From Lutraria lutraria (Eukaryota > Mollusca > Bivalvia > Venerida > Mactridae), in contig OZ026834.1 of the NCBI GenBank assembly GCA_964023205.1, positions 30,480,756 to 30,544,755 of the forward strand: a stretch of DNA of 64,000 nt, in the 5' to 3' direction. Made by a program: the position numbers and the translations under genes. Of this stretch, positions 47,201 through 60,900 are shown one piece after another (position 1 is the first letter of the stretch; the number at the start of each line of letters is the position of its first letter). The notes beneath the pieces were generated by a model. It was not told the DNA's origin. It worked only from the letters and a program-made list of their open reading frames with translations, and did not search any database.

Positions 47201-48902
47201 ACACATTTTTGTTTTATTAGATTGTCTAAAAGGTTGCCCTATTGTTTCACGGCTATACCATCCAGTAACTGTTGTCATTCAAGGGTTTGTTGTAGTATGT
47301 CTTACCACAGACCATGTGATAAAAGTTGTTGGGGTTATTGATTTTTATGCACACTTACAAATAATTGGGGTATATGCTTTGCACATGTTGGTCTATCCAT
47401 CCATAACCAAACATGTGGACAACACCTATTGATCTTAATTTCAATAGTTCAAGGGGCAAACTATCCAGTTGACCTTTTGGGGGCATCTGTGTTTCACAAA
47501 CACCTTGTTTTTTACCCACCAATAAAACATTTTGATTTTTTAGATAAAAGACTGGAACTGTTTGACTGAGTGATATTCATAATCTTTGTGTTTCAATTTA
47601 CAGAATTCAGAAATTCCTAAGTCTATAAATCCTGACACTGATGTAACATTGAGTAGCATCCCTGAATCAAGTAAATATCTCAAAGTTAACAAACTTGAAG
47701 AAGAAGGACGAAAAATGTTCGAAGCATTACTCAAGTTTCAAGCATCCCCTCACATATCAAGGTATATTTCTAGAAGCGTTGTTATTATGTAATGAATTCC
47801 TGTCAGAGCTGAACATCTTTAAAACTTTTGCCAAATCTTAGTACAATTTTGACTTGTATGGTTAGTTACAAAATGTGCTACTAAATTCTATTAGAATCAA
47901 TGTCTTTTGACTTGAAACTTAGTGAACTTTCTTAACGTGGCAGATGCTTACTAAATCAACTAAAATGATTGCATTTACACAGGTACTGTACTTAGCCTCC
48001 AGTCCATTTTAAAATAAAAGTAATGGGATAGAATGAAAATGTCATAGCTTACAAAAAAACAAAACGAAAAGAAGCTTGATGACTAGTTTGGACAATTTTT
48101 ATTGTGTATTTATTTCAAACAGTATCATCCTTTAGTTGAACAGATTATAAGAACATGTCGAGGGTTCAACGCAACAGTGTCGTAACTCATATTGAAATAA
48201 GAGCAAGTTACGACCGTGTTGCGCTGAGCCCTCGATGTGCTCATTGACTATGATGATTATACATGTATTTACAGTATCAATCTGATGACTGTGATGAGAA
48301 GTTTATCAGACATCGCCAAACAGCGACCAACTTTCTTTGGACGAGTGGTGCAAGCATATGAAGTATTGCATGGTAAGTTTCTGTGTATTTTGTGCCCCAT
48401 GTTGATAGGTCGGGGGCATATTGTTCTTGGCCAGTACCAACGTTTGTACCAACTTTAACCATATCAATAATATCAAAACGCTTCCACCTATAACCTAGAG
48501 TGTTTGATGTTTTTTTGACCCATTGTTAAGCATCTGTATATTTCAAAAGAAATTGTAATTGAATACAATTCTTGGTATAAATTTATTCTTTCATATTGTC
48601 GATAATGCAGAAAAAATTACTTATATACGTCTGTTCAGTACCATTTGAATATAGCTCAGTTTATGAAGAATAAATTACAAAGTTATTGGAATTATATTAC
48701 TATTGACTGATTTGAAATACTTCCTGATTAATGTTATTCTACTCCAGTAAATTTACCACCAACGCTGGCGAGATCCCAGGTGAGCAGTGTCAGAAAGAAT
48801 CTCAAGATGCAGATGTTATCCTTGTTAAAACACAAGCAAGCTGTTGATTATCTTTCCAATATAACCACATTACTCACAGATCTTGGTGCTACACAGTCAG
48901 AG
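41279..48902 (+). CDS. SYMPK: SYMPK segment 1: exons 1-10, N-terminal HEAT-repeat (Ssu72-binding) domain
   Basis: Exons 41279-41371, 43054-43122, 43499-43552, 44186-44259, 44512-44638, 45002-45108, 45628-45691, 47604-47761, 48275-48372, 48748-48902, encoding residues 1 to about 333. After a short polar start, helical HEAT-like repeats run from about residue 32 ([11 protein letters not shown]) through [50 protein letters not shown] and [18 protein letters not shown] to [16 protein letters not shown]. This corresponds to the PTA1/symplekin N-terminal domain that contacts Ssu72 in the human complex. The 1.9-kb intron between exons 7 and 8 carries two inverted-repeat-ended insertions. Confidence 0.95.
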
Positions 48903-51900
48903 GTATGTGTTTTGATGCCCTGTATCGATAGATCTGGGCCATATAGTTTTTGGCCTGACTGTCTGTGTGTCTGTCAGTATGTACCAAATTTTTACCTTGC
49001 CTATACAAAACGCTTTCACCTACTACACAGGACCTGTGTATTTTCAGGTCAAGGGTCAAGGTCACCCTGGGGGGTATTATATGTAAACAACACATCTTGT
49101 TTATTGATAAAGTTCATATATCCTCAGTCAACATTGTTACTTTCTACAGTACAAGGTCTGGTACAGATCAGGTCTGGCATAGGAAGTCTGCAGGTTTACA
49201 CAACCTCACATATGGGGAAATCTAGTTGCAATTTGAAGAAAGCTGTATGACCTGACTTTAATCAAGGGTCCTTTTATCAAATATGTACAAAGGAGGAATG
49301 AAAAGAATTACTTACATTTAACTAATAGAATAATATGTTTATACTATTCATTATATTGTTATGGAAACATACTTGGTCTTACCGTATATACTCGACTATA
49401 AGGCGCATGCGCTTATAAGACGCACCTATGAAATGGACGAGCAATCTGGGGTATTTAGCATTGACCCTTCTATAAGACGCTGTCGAATTTTGAGATCGAG
49501 CGAGGATAGTTAAATGTTCCAGAGGGAGTTAATCTTCTGACATAAACTGATTAAAATCAAACAATAACAGCAAATTATTGCTTTATTTTAAAGCAGAAAT
49601 TGCATCGCTCCCGACCGTCGTTTAAAACAGAAAGTAGAATTTAACAAAGGGGAGTAACTTCAACAGGCTGTTAATTAATATATATCCCATAATGCACAGT
49701 AAGAGAATCTGTTATTCTGAAATGCCCCCAGGTAATGTTAATTAAAATAATATAAATTGATAATCAGTTATTGTTGTCTGTTCTGGACTGTATGTATTTA
49801 AGTATACAGTAGTGATATGAAGAGTTTGTCTGGATATAAACATAGAAGTAGTACTTCTACTTATGTTGTAATCATTTTATCATAGATATATAATTATTTT
49901 ATCAAAAATAATAAGCCTTAAATCATGGCTATATATTCCTTTTATAATAGATATAAAATCATTTTATCATAGATATATAATCATTTTATCATAAATATGT
50001 AACATTTTATCATATGAATATATAGTCATTTTATCATATAAATATATAATCATTTTACCATATTACCATTTATTCTAGGTGTTGAAGGTTATGCCAAAGA
50101 TTGACGAGACAAAGAAGAGAAAGAGAGAAGAGGCAGAATCATCTACAAAGAAAATAAAAATTGACAAGGTTTGCGGTTTTCAATTTATTAGCCATGGATC
50201 AATACTTGTTTTTCTTTCATACACAAATCTATGTCTGCATGTTACACTGTAGAAACATGGTTTGAAAAGTGTGATCAGCTATTTAGGCATCACACCACTA
50301 GGTTAACATAAGGCTTTACAACAATTTTGTAAATTAAATCAAATTGATATGTGTGTAAAATTTTGATATTATTTTATATTGTTGACCTATTATTCCAGTG
50401 ACCATGTGTATTATTTAGTGATGAAAACTAGGGTCGTTCAATGTTTGTTTATATTCCATATTACAGGATGATGATGATGACGATATTGGTATGACACCAT
50501 GGACTGACAGAGGAGAAAGTAAAATTAGCAATGTTAAGCTCAGACAGACAGCCATTGATATCACAGCAGACGATCTGGCACCGAGACTGAATGCGAGCAA
50601 TGTGGCCGACTTAGTGCTTATCAGTATGGTTAGTAATTTTTGATGTCAGCATGTAGTACTGGTTGAATAGTATAAATCCGTGATCACAATATTCATGATA
50701 ATTAAATAGTTGACTGTATTATTTGATATATCAGTAGGTCTGTGTATCTCTTTTGTATCAAGCAATTTACAGATTGGGGAGAGACGCAACTAAGTTTTAG
50801 TACTTGTGATTTGCCCCTTTTGCATTGTCTTGTGAATATTTGTTTACTATGTTATGTGAAAAGAAATAGAATGCACTGAGCCCTATTTCTTATATTGACT
50901 GTGACGTTACAGCCCACAGTCTTTGTATATATTGGTATATTTGGTCATATTGTGTTTCCTCATTGCGGCTTATATTGGTAATTGTAGAAATATTTTTTCA
51001 TTACTATTATAATTATATGATAACATCTTATTTTGAGCCTTCGCATAGTGCAACAATATTTAAATACTCATTGCTATTCTCTAGGTTATGTTACCAGATA
51101 CGATGCCTGCCCATTTTCAATCTACATACACTCCTATCGCCGCTGCTGGTACAGAAGGTCAGATAGGTCACATGGCTCGTCTCCTAGCAACACAACTAAC
51201 TATGGCCGGTATGGGGAAAGGTATAGCAGAAGTTCAGAGAGAAGTAAGTGCAATTCTTTCTTCCATTGATTTGTTTTGATAAAATCAAGTTGGTTTATCT
51301 TTAAATGTGTTCATTTTAGATTTACCAAGCAATTATTAATGTTTGTATGAACTGTCAATGACAGGTGTTGAATGAAGAAATCATACACTACTGGCTTTGA
51401 TAGTTTGAAGTGAATCATTTAAGCTAATTGAATATGCTGCAGTCATTTTCAGTAGTTTATTCTTTAAAGTCTGCTTATGTCAAAGTCACATGGATTTGTA
51501 TTCCATCAATGAGTTATTAAGTGTAATGCAACTTCTCCAAAGCAACACCCTTTGGGAGTAGCAAAATTATGTTGTTATTGAGAGGTTGTTGCTCTAGAGA
51601 GGTTGAATTAATAGTTGAATTGTGCATTGGGAAAGATCATGCAGTTGTTGAAGGTAGGTTTTTGCTCAAGGGAGGTCTGCTCAGGAGAGGTTGTATTGCA
51701 TAATTTTGTAAACACTATTCTGGTGTAGATTTTTTTTAAGACTTTGTCTTAAGCATTGGAGATGTAAAACATAAATATTTGGTTGATGAATTAGAAACGA
51801 CCTGTATTGACCTTTTCAGAGATAAAAATTTCAAACTATGGTTTGTTTTATTATTCAGGCTGCGCAAAATAAATCATCCAAATTTGACGGAAGTGAGACC

Positions 51901-54900
51901 CCAGCATTTGAGGGAACATCACCAAAACAACTGATATCTACAGTCGTTGGTAAGCATTTATTATACCCCCACCGGCTGTCAGTGATGGGGGGTTATACTG
52001 GAATCACATAATCACATGTCCCATCCTGCTGCGTCACGGCTTGCAGAATCGACTCCGCAAGACCACAGCAGTGTGCATATACAGGTCAATTAGCTGTATT
52101 TAGCGATCAAAACCTGGGACTTTGAGTCAAATGAACATCAACGAAATTGACCCACTTTCACTTATAGTGATAGAGTGGTTAAGGTCGCTGACTTCAAATC
52201 ACTGTAGCCTCTCACTGATGGAGGGTCATGGGTTCGAGCCCTGCTACCAACCATGCCTCTTTATGTGAGAAAGTAGGCAGTTGCTTACGGAGGATTGGAG
52301 TCTAGTACCGGTTCTTTCCAGGAGCGATGGTAAGATGAACTGTCCACCTCATATGACTCTGACTGTTGAAAAGGGGCATTAAACTCGAAATAAACAAACA
52401 AAACAAAATCTTTACATGTTAAATATAGTTTCAAACAGCTAGGAAGTTGTCAAACATCTATTTTGTTCACATTTCAGGAGGTCAAAGTGGAGTAACAAAG
52501 ATGGATTTATTAAACAAGGCAATGTTACCTCCCCCTCCTCAAGTAAGTACTTGTTACAAATTGATTGTCTTGGATGCAGTACAGAAATAATGATTGAATT
52601 AGTATTAAAATTTAAATTTCATGATTTGCTTACATATTTTCTTTGTCTGTCAGCTATGTAACTGCTAGTTTAGTGATGATGAGTTTATTTCCTAGATGTT
52701 ATATGTTTGTGTAACAAGTACGTTCTCTGTTAAGACTAAAGATGATATATCTGCAATGATTCATTAATGACCTTATCTCTGTCTGTTGTTTGCAACACAT
52801 TGCGGAGAGTCTGGATTATTGGCAGGGCTTTTTTTCATGAGTTGGGGAAGTAGCCTGTAGCCTTTTTCAAGGGGAAAAAACATGCGGCATATTGAAAAAA
52901 GGGGAAAATCAAAACACCTCTTTTATTGTATATCTATATATAAGTCCTTGCCGGAAACAAGAATGAGCAATGCCTTTAAACACTGCACTTGAAAAAACAT
53001 TTGATATGTCAGGTATAGTTCACATTATTCTGTTTCACACCAACAGTCAATTCTGATTTTATTGGAAAGGCATTATAATAGTTTTATGACAGAAACACTC
53101 CATTACCTTGTAGTCAGCGTTTTATACGCGAATATGACAGAAAAAACATGATCTTGCAAGTGTTTCACATGACCAGGCCGAGGGACACTCCTGGCATGAG
53201 TAAAACTAAATTTCCAAATAAATCGATGCAATATGATCATCAAATTGTTGCGAAAGAAGTTTTTAGAATTAAAGGAAATTAACTAGTTACGTTAATCCAA
53301 TACAGACATCGAAATTATGCATTTGTTGCAAGTTTCTCATTATCAGATCGTTCTTAATTACATCGCTATTTGTCATACGCTGATGTAAATTTACTTCTCC
53401 ATATGGGTATTCGCTCCGCCCACTTCATAAAAAAGTGCATGTCCATTGGGTGAGCGTTCTGCATTTATCATTTAACCCCGCCTGCAACAGTTAAAGTTTG
53501 CAGAAAGAGATCCCACGAGGCCGTTTCAATCGCGGGATATCGGCAAATAATAACCATTGCGGTTATTTAAACAAATAGTATTTCCGGTTTGATTTTGTCG
53601 TATTTTGATGTTTACATATTTTTCACTTCATTTTTGTGGGGGAAAAGGCTTTTGAAAAGGGAAAAAATATAACTTTTTGGGGAAAAAAGACACATATTTT
53701 GCTTGGGGAAGGCGCCGTTTAACGGCGTCTCTTAAAGAAGGAAAAAAAGCCCTGATTGGTCAAGTTATTTGATCAAAGAACATGTTTGGTACGCTGCAAC
53801 ATAATACAGTGAATTTAAGACATGTGTCATTACCAGTATTTAGTGGGAAATATTATATATCGTCTCATATAATATGGTTAATGTCTAGTGAGCCATTGAA
53901 TGTGATGTGATATCTAGTGGCAGAATGCTCTCTTGACTTAGTCAATTTAAAAGCATTGATAATAACTCTTTGATTCATATCGAGTTTTTATACATTATTT
54001 GATAAACAGCAATGTATATTATTATAATGTTAATAAGTGAGTGTTTTCACAATGGCCTTGTTATTGGGCAGAAGACTGTCATATTAGCCTGAGGCCGAAG
54101 GACTATAGCAGCAGTTTCATAAAGGCCGAGCTGGACAGCCAATTAGAATGACCGAATCTCATAATAGCCAAGTTTTTCATAATGGCCGAGCTGGACAGCC
54201 AATCAGAATGACCGAATCTCATAATAGCCGAGTTTTTCATAATGGCCGAGTTTTGTGTTCATAACGTCGTGGTGAACTTCATATCGGCCCAACATATGAA
54301 GTGAAAACGCGCCCAATATTGCACAGTTAATTAATAAAAAGGAATATAAACATATCACAGATAAAAACTGATAATTTGATTAATATTAATCTGGTTGTAT
54401 TTTTGGATTGGGAAATTTCCGAAATTTCCATTAAATAATTATTATGTTACACCATTGAATTGGCATTTATGTTATATGATGGATCAAGCTGTAACTCAAT
54501 CAAAATGTGTTTATTTATTGATCATAAATTATAATAAATCATATTTAGGACATAGGTAGCTAGGTTCTGAATGTTGCTAATTTGAATGTAATTGTAGCAT
54601 ACTGATAAGTTTGTAGAATTCTGATTATTTGACCTCATTGATTATCTAAATATGTGATATCTCGATTATTTCAGTTTCCATCAAAACGAGGTGTTAAACA
54701 TTTCAAATTATCTACAGTCACCAAACCATTAGCACAGAGAGAGATAGAAGAATTATCTGTTATGTCTTTGGACAGAATCTTGAGTGCAGAAAGTGAGTGG
54801 TTTTTTTGCTAGTTAATTCAGTTGTCTTGTGATATCTGGGTATGATGTTGAATAAAATTGAGCTTGTGAGTTAAAGGAGAATTTACTGGTACCTTGTGGA

Positions 54901-57900
54901 AGGGTAAGTTAGCACTGGTTAAAATACAGTTCAGGAAAACCTGTTCATTGGGTGAACGGGTCGCCATATAACTAAACAATCGTTGAAAACAGCGTTAAAA
55001 CCAAATAAATAAAGTGAATATTTCTGCTGTTACAATCACTGGTAATTATCATGCAATTTCCATTAAATTTTTGTTTGATATTTATGTTATTGTTATGTTA
55101 TTGTTAGTTACACAACCAACTAATATATTTCTCTCATTACAGAAAAAGCTGCCATGGGAAATGCTTTAATGGCTAGAACAAAAATATTATCTTGTCTCGT
55201 GACCCAGTTTGGTGGTGAATTCAAAGAAAGTAAGTATTATATCCATAATTTTGTATTTACCACCAAAGCTTCAAGTTATATTATTGATTCAAATGTTTGA
55301 ATGATATCTCTTTCAAATGTGACAAGATTATATATTGACATAAAGCCACCCTTTGCCAGATCAAAACAATATATCTTTATTTATTGTAAAGTATATATAT
55401 AACTTTTTTCTGGACAAATTCAAGTTTTACTCACCATGTCAGATATATTTGCAATGTCCTGATTCTTGGTTTCACCAGACTACCTCTGTTTTGTAAATTA
55501 TTTATTACAAGATGCTTTTTTTAAAACACAATGCCATAATAGGGTGACCGTGTCCTACTGACCTGAAAATGCACAGGTCCTGTAGAGGTTGTCATGAGGA
55601 ACTAAGATACGAAGTTTGATAATTTAGGTGGAAGTATTTTGATTTTATAGGCAAACAACTGACAGACAGACCAAAAATAATATGTCTCTGATCTGTTAAT
55701 ACATTGTACTGTTATTCTCCTCTTGTTAAAGGAGTAATGAACATATCGGCTGTTTTGTATGGTTGTGATAAAAGTTCGAATGGGAATAAATTTGATGTTT
55801 TTTTTTCAGTTCTCCAGAGTTATATTTTCTCTGATCTACGGAACAGAACAGAACTTATATTTGCATGGTTATATCAGGAGTATGCTAAATGTATGAACTT
55901 CATGTCTACATCGGCGGATTCTGATAACCATAATATGTCTAGCTATGATGAATGTCTCTCACGAATACTGAATGCTCTTCTTGATGTCACAGATCAAAAA
56001 GAAGTGTAAGTTGAACATCTTTGATTTAATGGATATGATGTTGTTTTGATATATGGAGTACTTGTTACATTCCTGACCACTATTAGAAATAACTGAGATA
56101 CTGTTGATTCACAGTATTTATACCTGTTAGAATTCTACCTAACATGGGCTGAATACTTCTATGTAATTATGCTATCAATTATTCTGAATAGTTCAAAGAA
56201 ATTGTAACTAAGATTCATATTTTGCATGTATATTATATGATGATGATACAATTTAGCTCCATCAAGTGTGGTAAGACATCCTATGTTGCAACAATCTAAA
56301 TAATTTAACTTCATGAATAGTTGATAATAAAGACCCCATAAAAGGGTTTTACAGAGTCATTTATTAATCATAGTTTTCACTTTTCAGATTGTTTCATAAA
56401 GTGTTACTTGAAGCTCCAGCAGTAACAGATAATTCTTTGTTTATCCTGAGAAGATATTGTTCCGATGATGTAAGCCTTTCTACCTGTTCTTTGTTATACC
56501 TCTCATGTAGATTGATAATACAGTACAACCTCTCATGTAGATTGATAATACAGTACAACCTCTCATGAGTAGCCCTCTTGAGCAGCAACCTCCCTTCAAC
56601 AACAGCATGATTTTTTCCCAACTGTTCAATTGAACTATCAATTTAACCTCTTCAGAGCAACAACCTCTCAACAACAACATAATTTTGCTACTCCCAAAGG
56701 GTGTTGCTTTGGAGAGGTTGCACTGTATAACTCTATTTATACATCCTCACTGACCCTCATGATTTAGCTTATTTATTCGCTAAATTATATTTAATGATAA
56801 TATATTAGAGACATCATAGTTTAGCATTTAACATAATAGCTATATCATGACACAACTATCTGTGGGTTCTAAATCCATCTAGTAAAACATTTAAAAAGAA
56901 AAAACTTCCTAAGCCAAGCATTTTTCACCATTTCAGAAAGAAATCTAGTCCTTGTCTAGTAACCAGTAGCCACTCACTGCTCGAGGGTTCAACGCAATAG
57001 TGTCGTAACTCATATTGGAATAAGAACAAGTTACGACTGTGTTGCGCTGAACCCTCGTGCTGTGAGTTTGAATCCCATGTGGTACCAGAAAAATTCACAT
57101 TTAAGCAAGATGTCCAGCTGGTTTGTGAAAGGTGGGTGGTTCTACCCAGGTGAATGCAAGGGGTCTTCCAGGTTGTTGGTACAACGTTAAACCCCAATGA
57201 CCCACCTCTGTGGTCGAGTGGTTAAGGTCACTGACTTCATATCACTGTAATCTCTCACTGATAGAGGGTTGTGGGTTCGAGTCCAGCTTCCGACCATGTC
57301 TCTTTATGTGAGAAACTAGGCAGTTGCTTTTGGAGGATGGGAGTATAGTACTGGTTCTTCCCTTAGGTGAACTGTATGCCTCATATGACTATGATTGTTG
57401 AAAAGAGGCGTAAAACCTGATATAAACAAAAAAATTAACCCCAATGAAAATAGAATTTGATATGTTTCAAATATTATTACTGGTACATTAATTTCTTAAT
57501 TCAATATTTATTCACCAATATGCCATGTCTTTTAATGTTATTGTAAATATGTTTCAGAAACGAGTTGAATCTGGATTACAAACATTAAAAAAGTTAATTA
57601 TGACACGCCCAGCTCACAGACTTCGTTTTCTTGATGTACTCCTGGAGTTTACTTCTAGTGATCAAAATGAGGTATCAAGTTTAGTTCAACCCTTAACATC
57701 AAAACTCACTGTCTGTGACAGTTTGGGTTGTAATTATTCCACAGGACATTTTACTGATTTTCTTAATATGAATTACTTCCTGTGTGGATCAAAATGCTAA
57801 AAATTGTTAATATGCATGTCTGGTATATTGTGAAATAATTTTTTTAATGAAAAAATCTGTCTTATCAAATTTTTGAGAAAAAAAGAAATAGGAAAAGCTT

Positions 57901-60900
57901 ATTGGAATGATGTTAGTTGTATGACTCTTTCCACCTGTCACATTCATTTATATTGACTTCATTATGATTAATAATGGTGTTCATAATTTCATTTCAGCTA
58001 AGGAATCAAGCCATAAGCTTTACAAAGAATCTGTATGAAACACAACAAGCACACCATGCTATTGAGGTATCTATATCAGCATTTAATTGTTTACATACAA
58101 ATCTGCCTTGAACTATATTAATTTTCATCCTTAAAAGCATTGCAATGGGTGAAAGCGGTTAAATTTTAATGAACAAAAATTGTGTCAAGTTGTCTGAAAG
58201 TAGCAATGTCTGATTGTCATTTGGCAAGTGAGTGTGTATTAATCTTTATTGATGTTGAATTATATTTATTTCAATATTAATCAATTAGTACTATTTTTGT
58301 AGCTTTCAAATGACTTGGTATTGTAGTTTTAATTGTTTATTGATCTGTAACTATTTAACTATTTCAGTATTATGCTGTGCAGATGTTAAAATATTTATTG
58401 TTACCGAAACCATCACCAGAACTGTATGCAAAACTGAGAGGCTCACAAGGTGAGACGATTTTTTCTATTTTTAAAAACATAAATTTACAGACATGTTATA
58501 TTTCTTCAGATTTCTGTGAAAATACACATTAAATTTATGTATAGTCAAACCTGTGTTAGTGGTCACCTCCAAATAAAGGCCACCCAGTAAATTAAGACCA
58601 TTCTTTTAACGCTATAATTGATAGTATAGAACGAAATGACCCCCAAATAAAGGCCAGCTGTCAATAAAGGCCACAATATGTCTTTCCTAAGCGTGACTTT
58701 TGTTCACAGATTTGATTGTATGTTCTTATAGTGTGAACAAATTTGAAACTGGTCTTTGATTTTCAATTGTGTACTGTGGAATCATTTATTTTCGTTGGGG
58801 ATTTAATTTTGTGGATTTTGTGGGACTGCTCATCCACCAAATCAAATCCCCGCAATTTTAAATGCAGAGATAAGGCATTTCTTTCAAAAATCAAAATCCA
58901 AGAATTTATGTACTCATGAAATAGTCATTTTAGTAAAAACCACGAAAATGGAGCCTAACGAAAATAAATGAAAATACGGTATGTAATATGCCACCATATT
59001 TAATATATTTTATTCTTTTCAGAAGCCCCTGATACCTGGAATGATGATTCTATTAAGATGTCACTGTATTTATACCTTGGTCTGCTACCCTGTAATCATA
59101 AACTTATTCATGAGTGAGTATCAATCCCTTTTATACGAAAAGGAAACCTTCAACAAAATTTTGTTTCAGTGTATGAACTCCGTTTTTCTATGACATTTCA
59201 GTTATTTATGACAGCCAGTTCACCTAACCAGTTTTCCTGTATTCTGACCAGTTTTAACTTAATAAGTTATAACTTGCCCTTCCACTTGGAGGACACATGT
59301 GGAAGAAATCTTGATTTTTGCAAGATTTTTACTTTGTTACTGCCAAGTCAGGATAATTGAGCTATTCCTTGGAAAGAATACTTTTTGTTACCTTTTCACG
59401 CTTTAGTTACAAAATATTTAATTGATTTAAGATGGAAATGAAAACATTGTAGGTTTGGAAGCCAGATAATTACCTACAACTTGACATCTGTGGATTAACT
59501 ATAAACCACTGGTAAAATATACTGACAGGATATGATGTGTTCATTGTTTTATGTTTATATTTCAGACTAGCCACAGTATATACATCAACTAATGCAGACA
59601 TAAAAAGAACTATTCTAAGAATGTTAGAAGCCCCTGTAAGTTGTCTAGTGTCATTAATGAAGTACTTAGTCATAATACATGTTGTGCCATTACACTATAT
59701 TACTACAATTTGTTTTCATAATTGATAAATGCTCTAAGCATCTTCTGGCTGAACTTTTCTGAAATAGGAATTTCCGAGATTCTTCCTCTTAATGTAAAAG
59801 AAGCATATCAAGATCCTATTGATATTTCATCATGAGGTGTTTTTTGTCAGACAGATACCATTTAGCAACCTTATGTTGATGTTTTTTCTTGTTTATTTAT
59901 TTGGAGCAGCCACATTGGTACTACTGGTGGTACTCAGTAGCCACTTCTGAAAACAATCATTAAACAGAAAGAACAAATGACCTCAAATTAAGGCCACCTT
60001 TCATTAAAGGTCACATTTTGTCTTCGCATGTTTGGCCTTTGTTCACAGGTTTGACTGTATATAAGTTATATAATCACATGTAGAATGTTTATGTAAATTC
60101 AAGATTTCTCTTCATTACAAACATCTAGGTGAAAGGAATGGGGATGGATTCACCAGAGTTACTGTTGTTTGTTGAGAATTGTCCCAAAGGAGCTGAAACC
60201 TTGGTTACCAGAGTCATTCATATTCTTACAGACAAAGGTAGGATTGATTTATTGCAAATTCAGATTCCAATACATTCATTTATCTTATTACTTCTATGAA
60301 TTTGGTCACAGCTTGATGGCTTGTTAGATAAAATTTTTGTATCATGCGAACATAGAAAGAAATGCATTTATAATTTTTTTATCATATGCCAACTTGTTTT
60401 TCGTAAATTAATACATTGATGGGTGTTTTTATGTACTATAATTGAAGTATGATTGTTTCAATATTGATAGTAGTATTTTATGGTTATGAAAATTTATGGC
60501 ATTGTCAAGTATTTTCAGTTAAAAACGTGGAAAGATTTACAAGGTGATTTTATTATGAATTATTTTTCTAGCTGCCCCATCACCAGAGCTTGTTGAGAGG
60601 GTTCGTGATCTCTACCATAAACGTGTACCTGATGTTAGATTCCTTATTCCAGTTCTTATTGGGTTGAATAAGGTAAAGCAATATTATATATTACTCACAA
60701 AAATGAGTTTTTGCTTGTTTACTGTTTACTTTACTTAAGCTGTGTAAAGGTTTTTGCTGTTGTTTTAAGGACTGCAGAAGTTGCCCAAACAAATGCAAGA
60801 TCATTGGTTTGTGTATGTTAATGCAAACTGATTTTGATGTTTCATTGTTTGTACATGGTTAAAATTATGGGAAAAATATATTTATCCGCTATGTCTTTTC

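Noticed and set aside
47130..47432. 100-codon plus-strand frame between SYMPK exons 7 and 8
   Set aside because: Intronic, with no family features or splice role; the flanking SYMPK exons join in phase without it.
56394..56680. Minus-strand frames with a repeated [14 protein letters not shown] peptide
   Set aside because: Produced by the 30-bp tandem duplication at the end of the family B MITE, antisense to SYMPK.
57202..57290. Selenocysteine tRNA gene, because of a UCA-like loop in the family 2 SINE
   Set aside because: The stems are mutated, three dispersed copies share a SINE body, and the A-box region resembles serine tRNA. The loop is best explained by drift from a serine tRNA.
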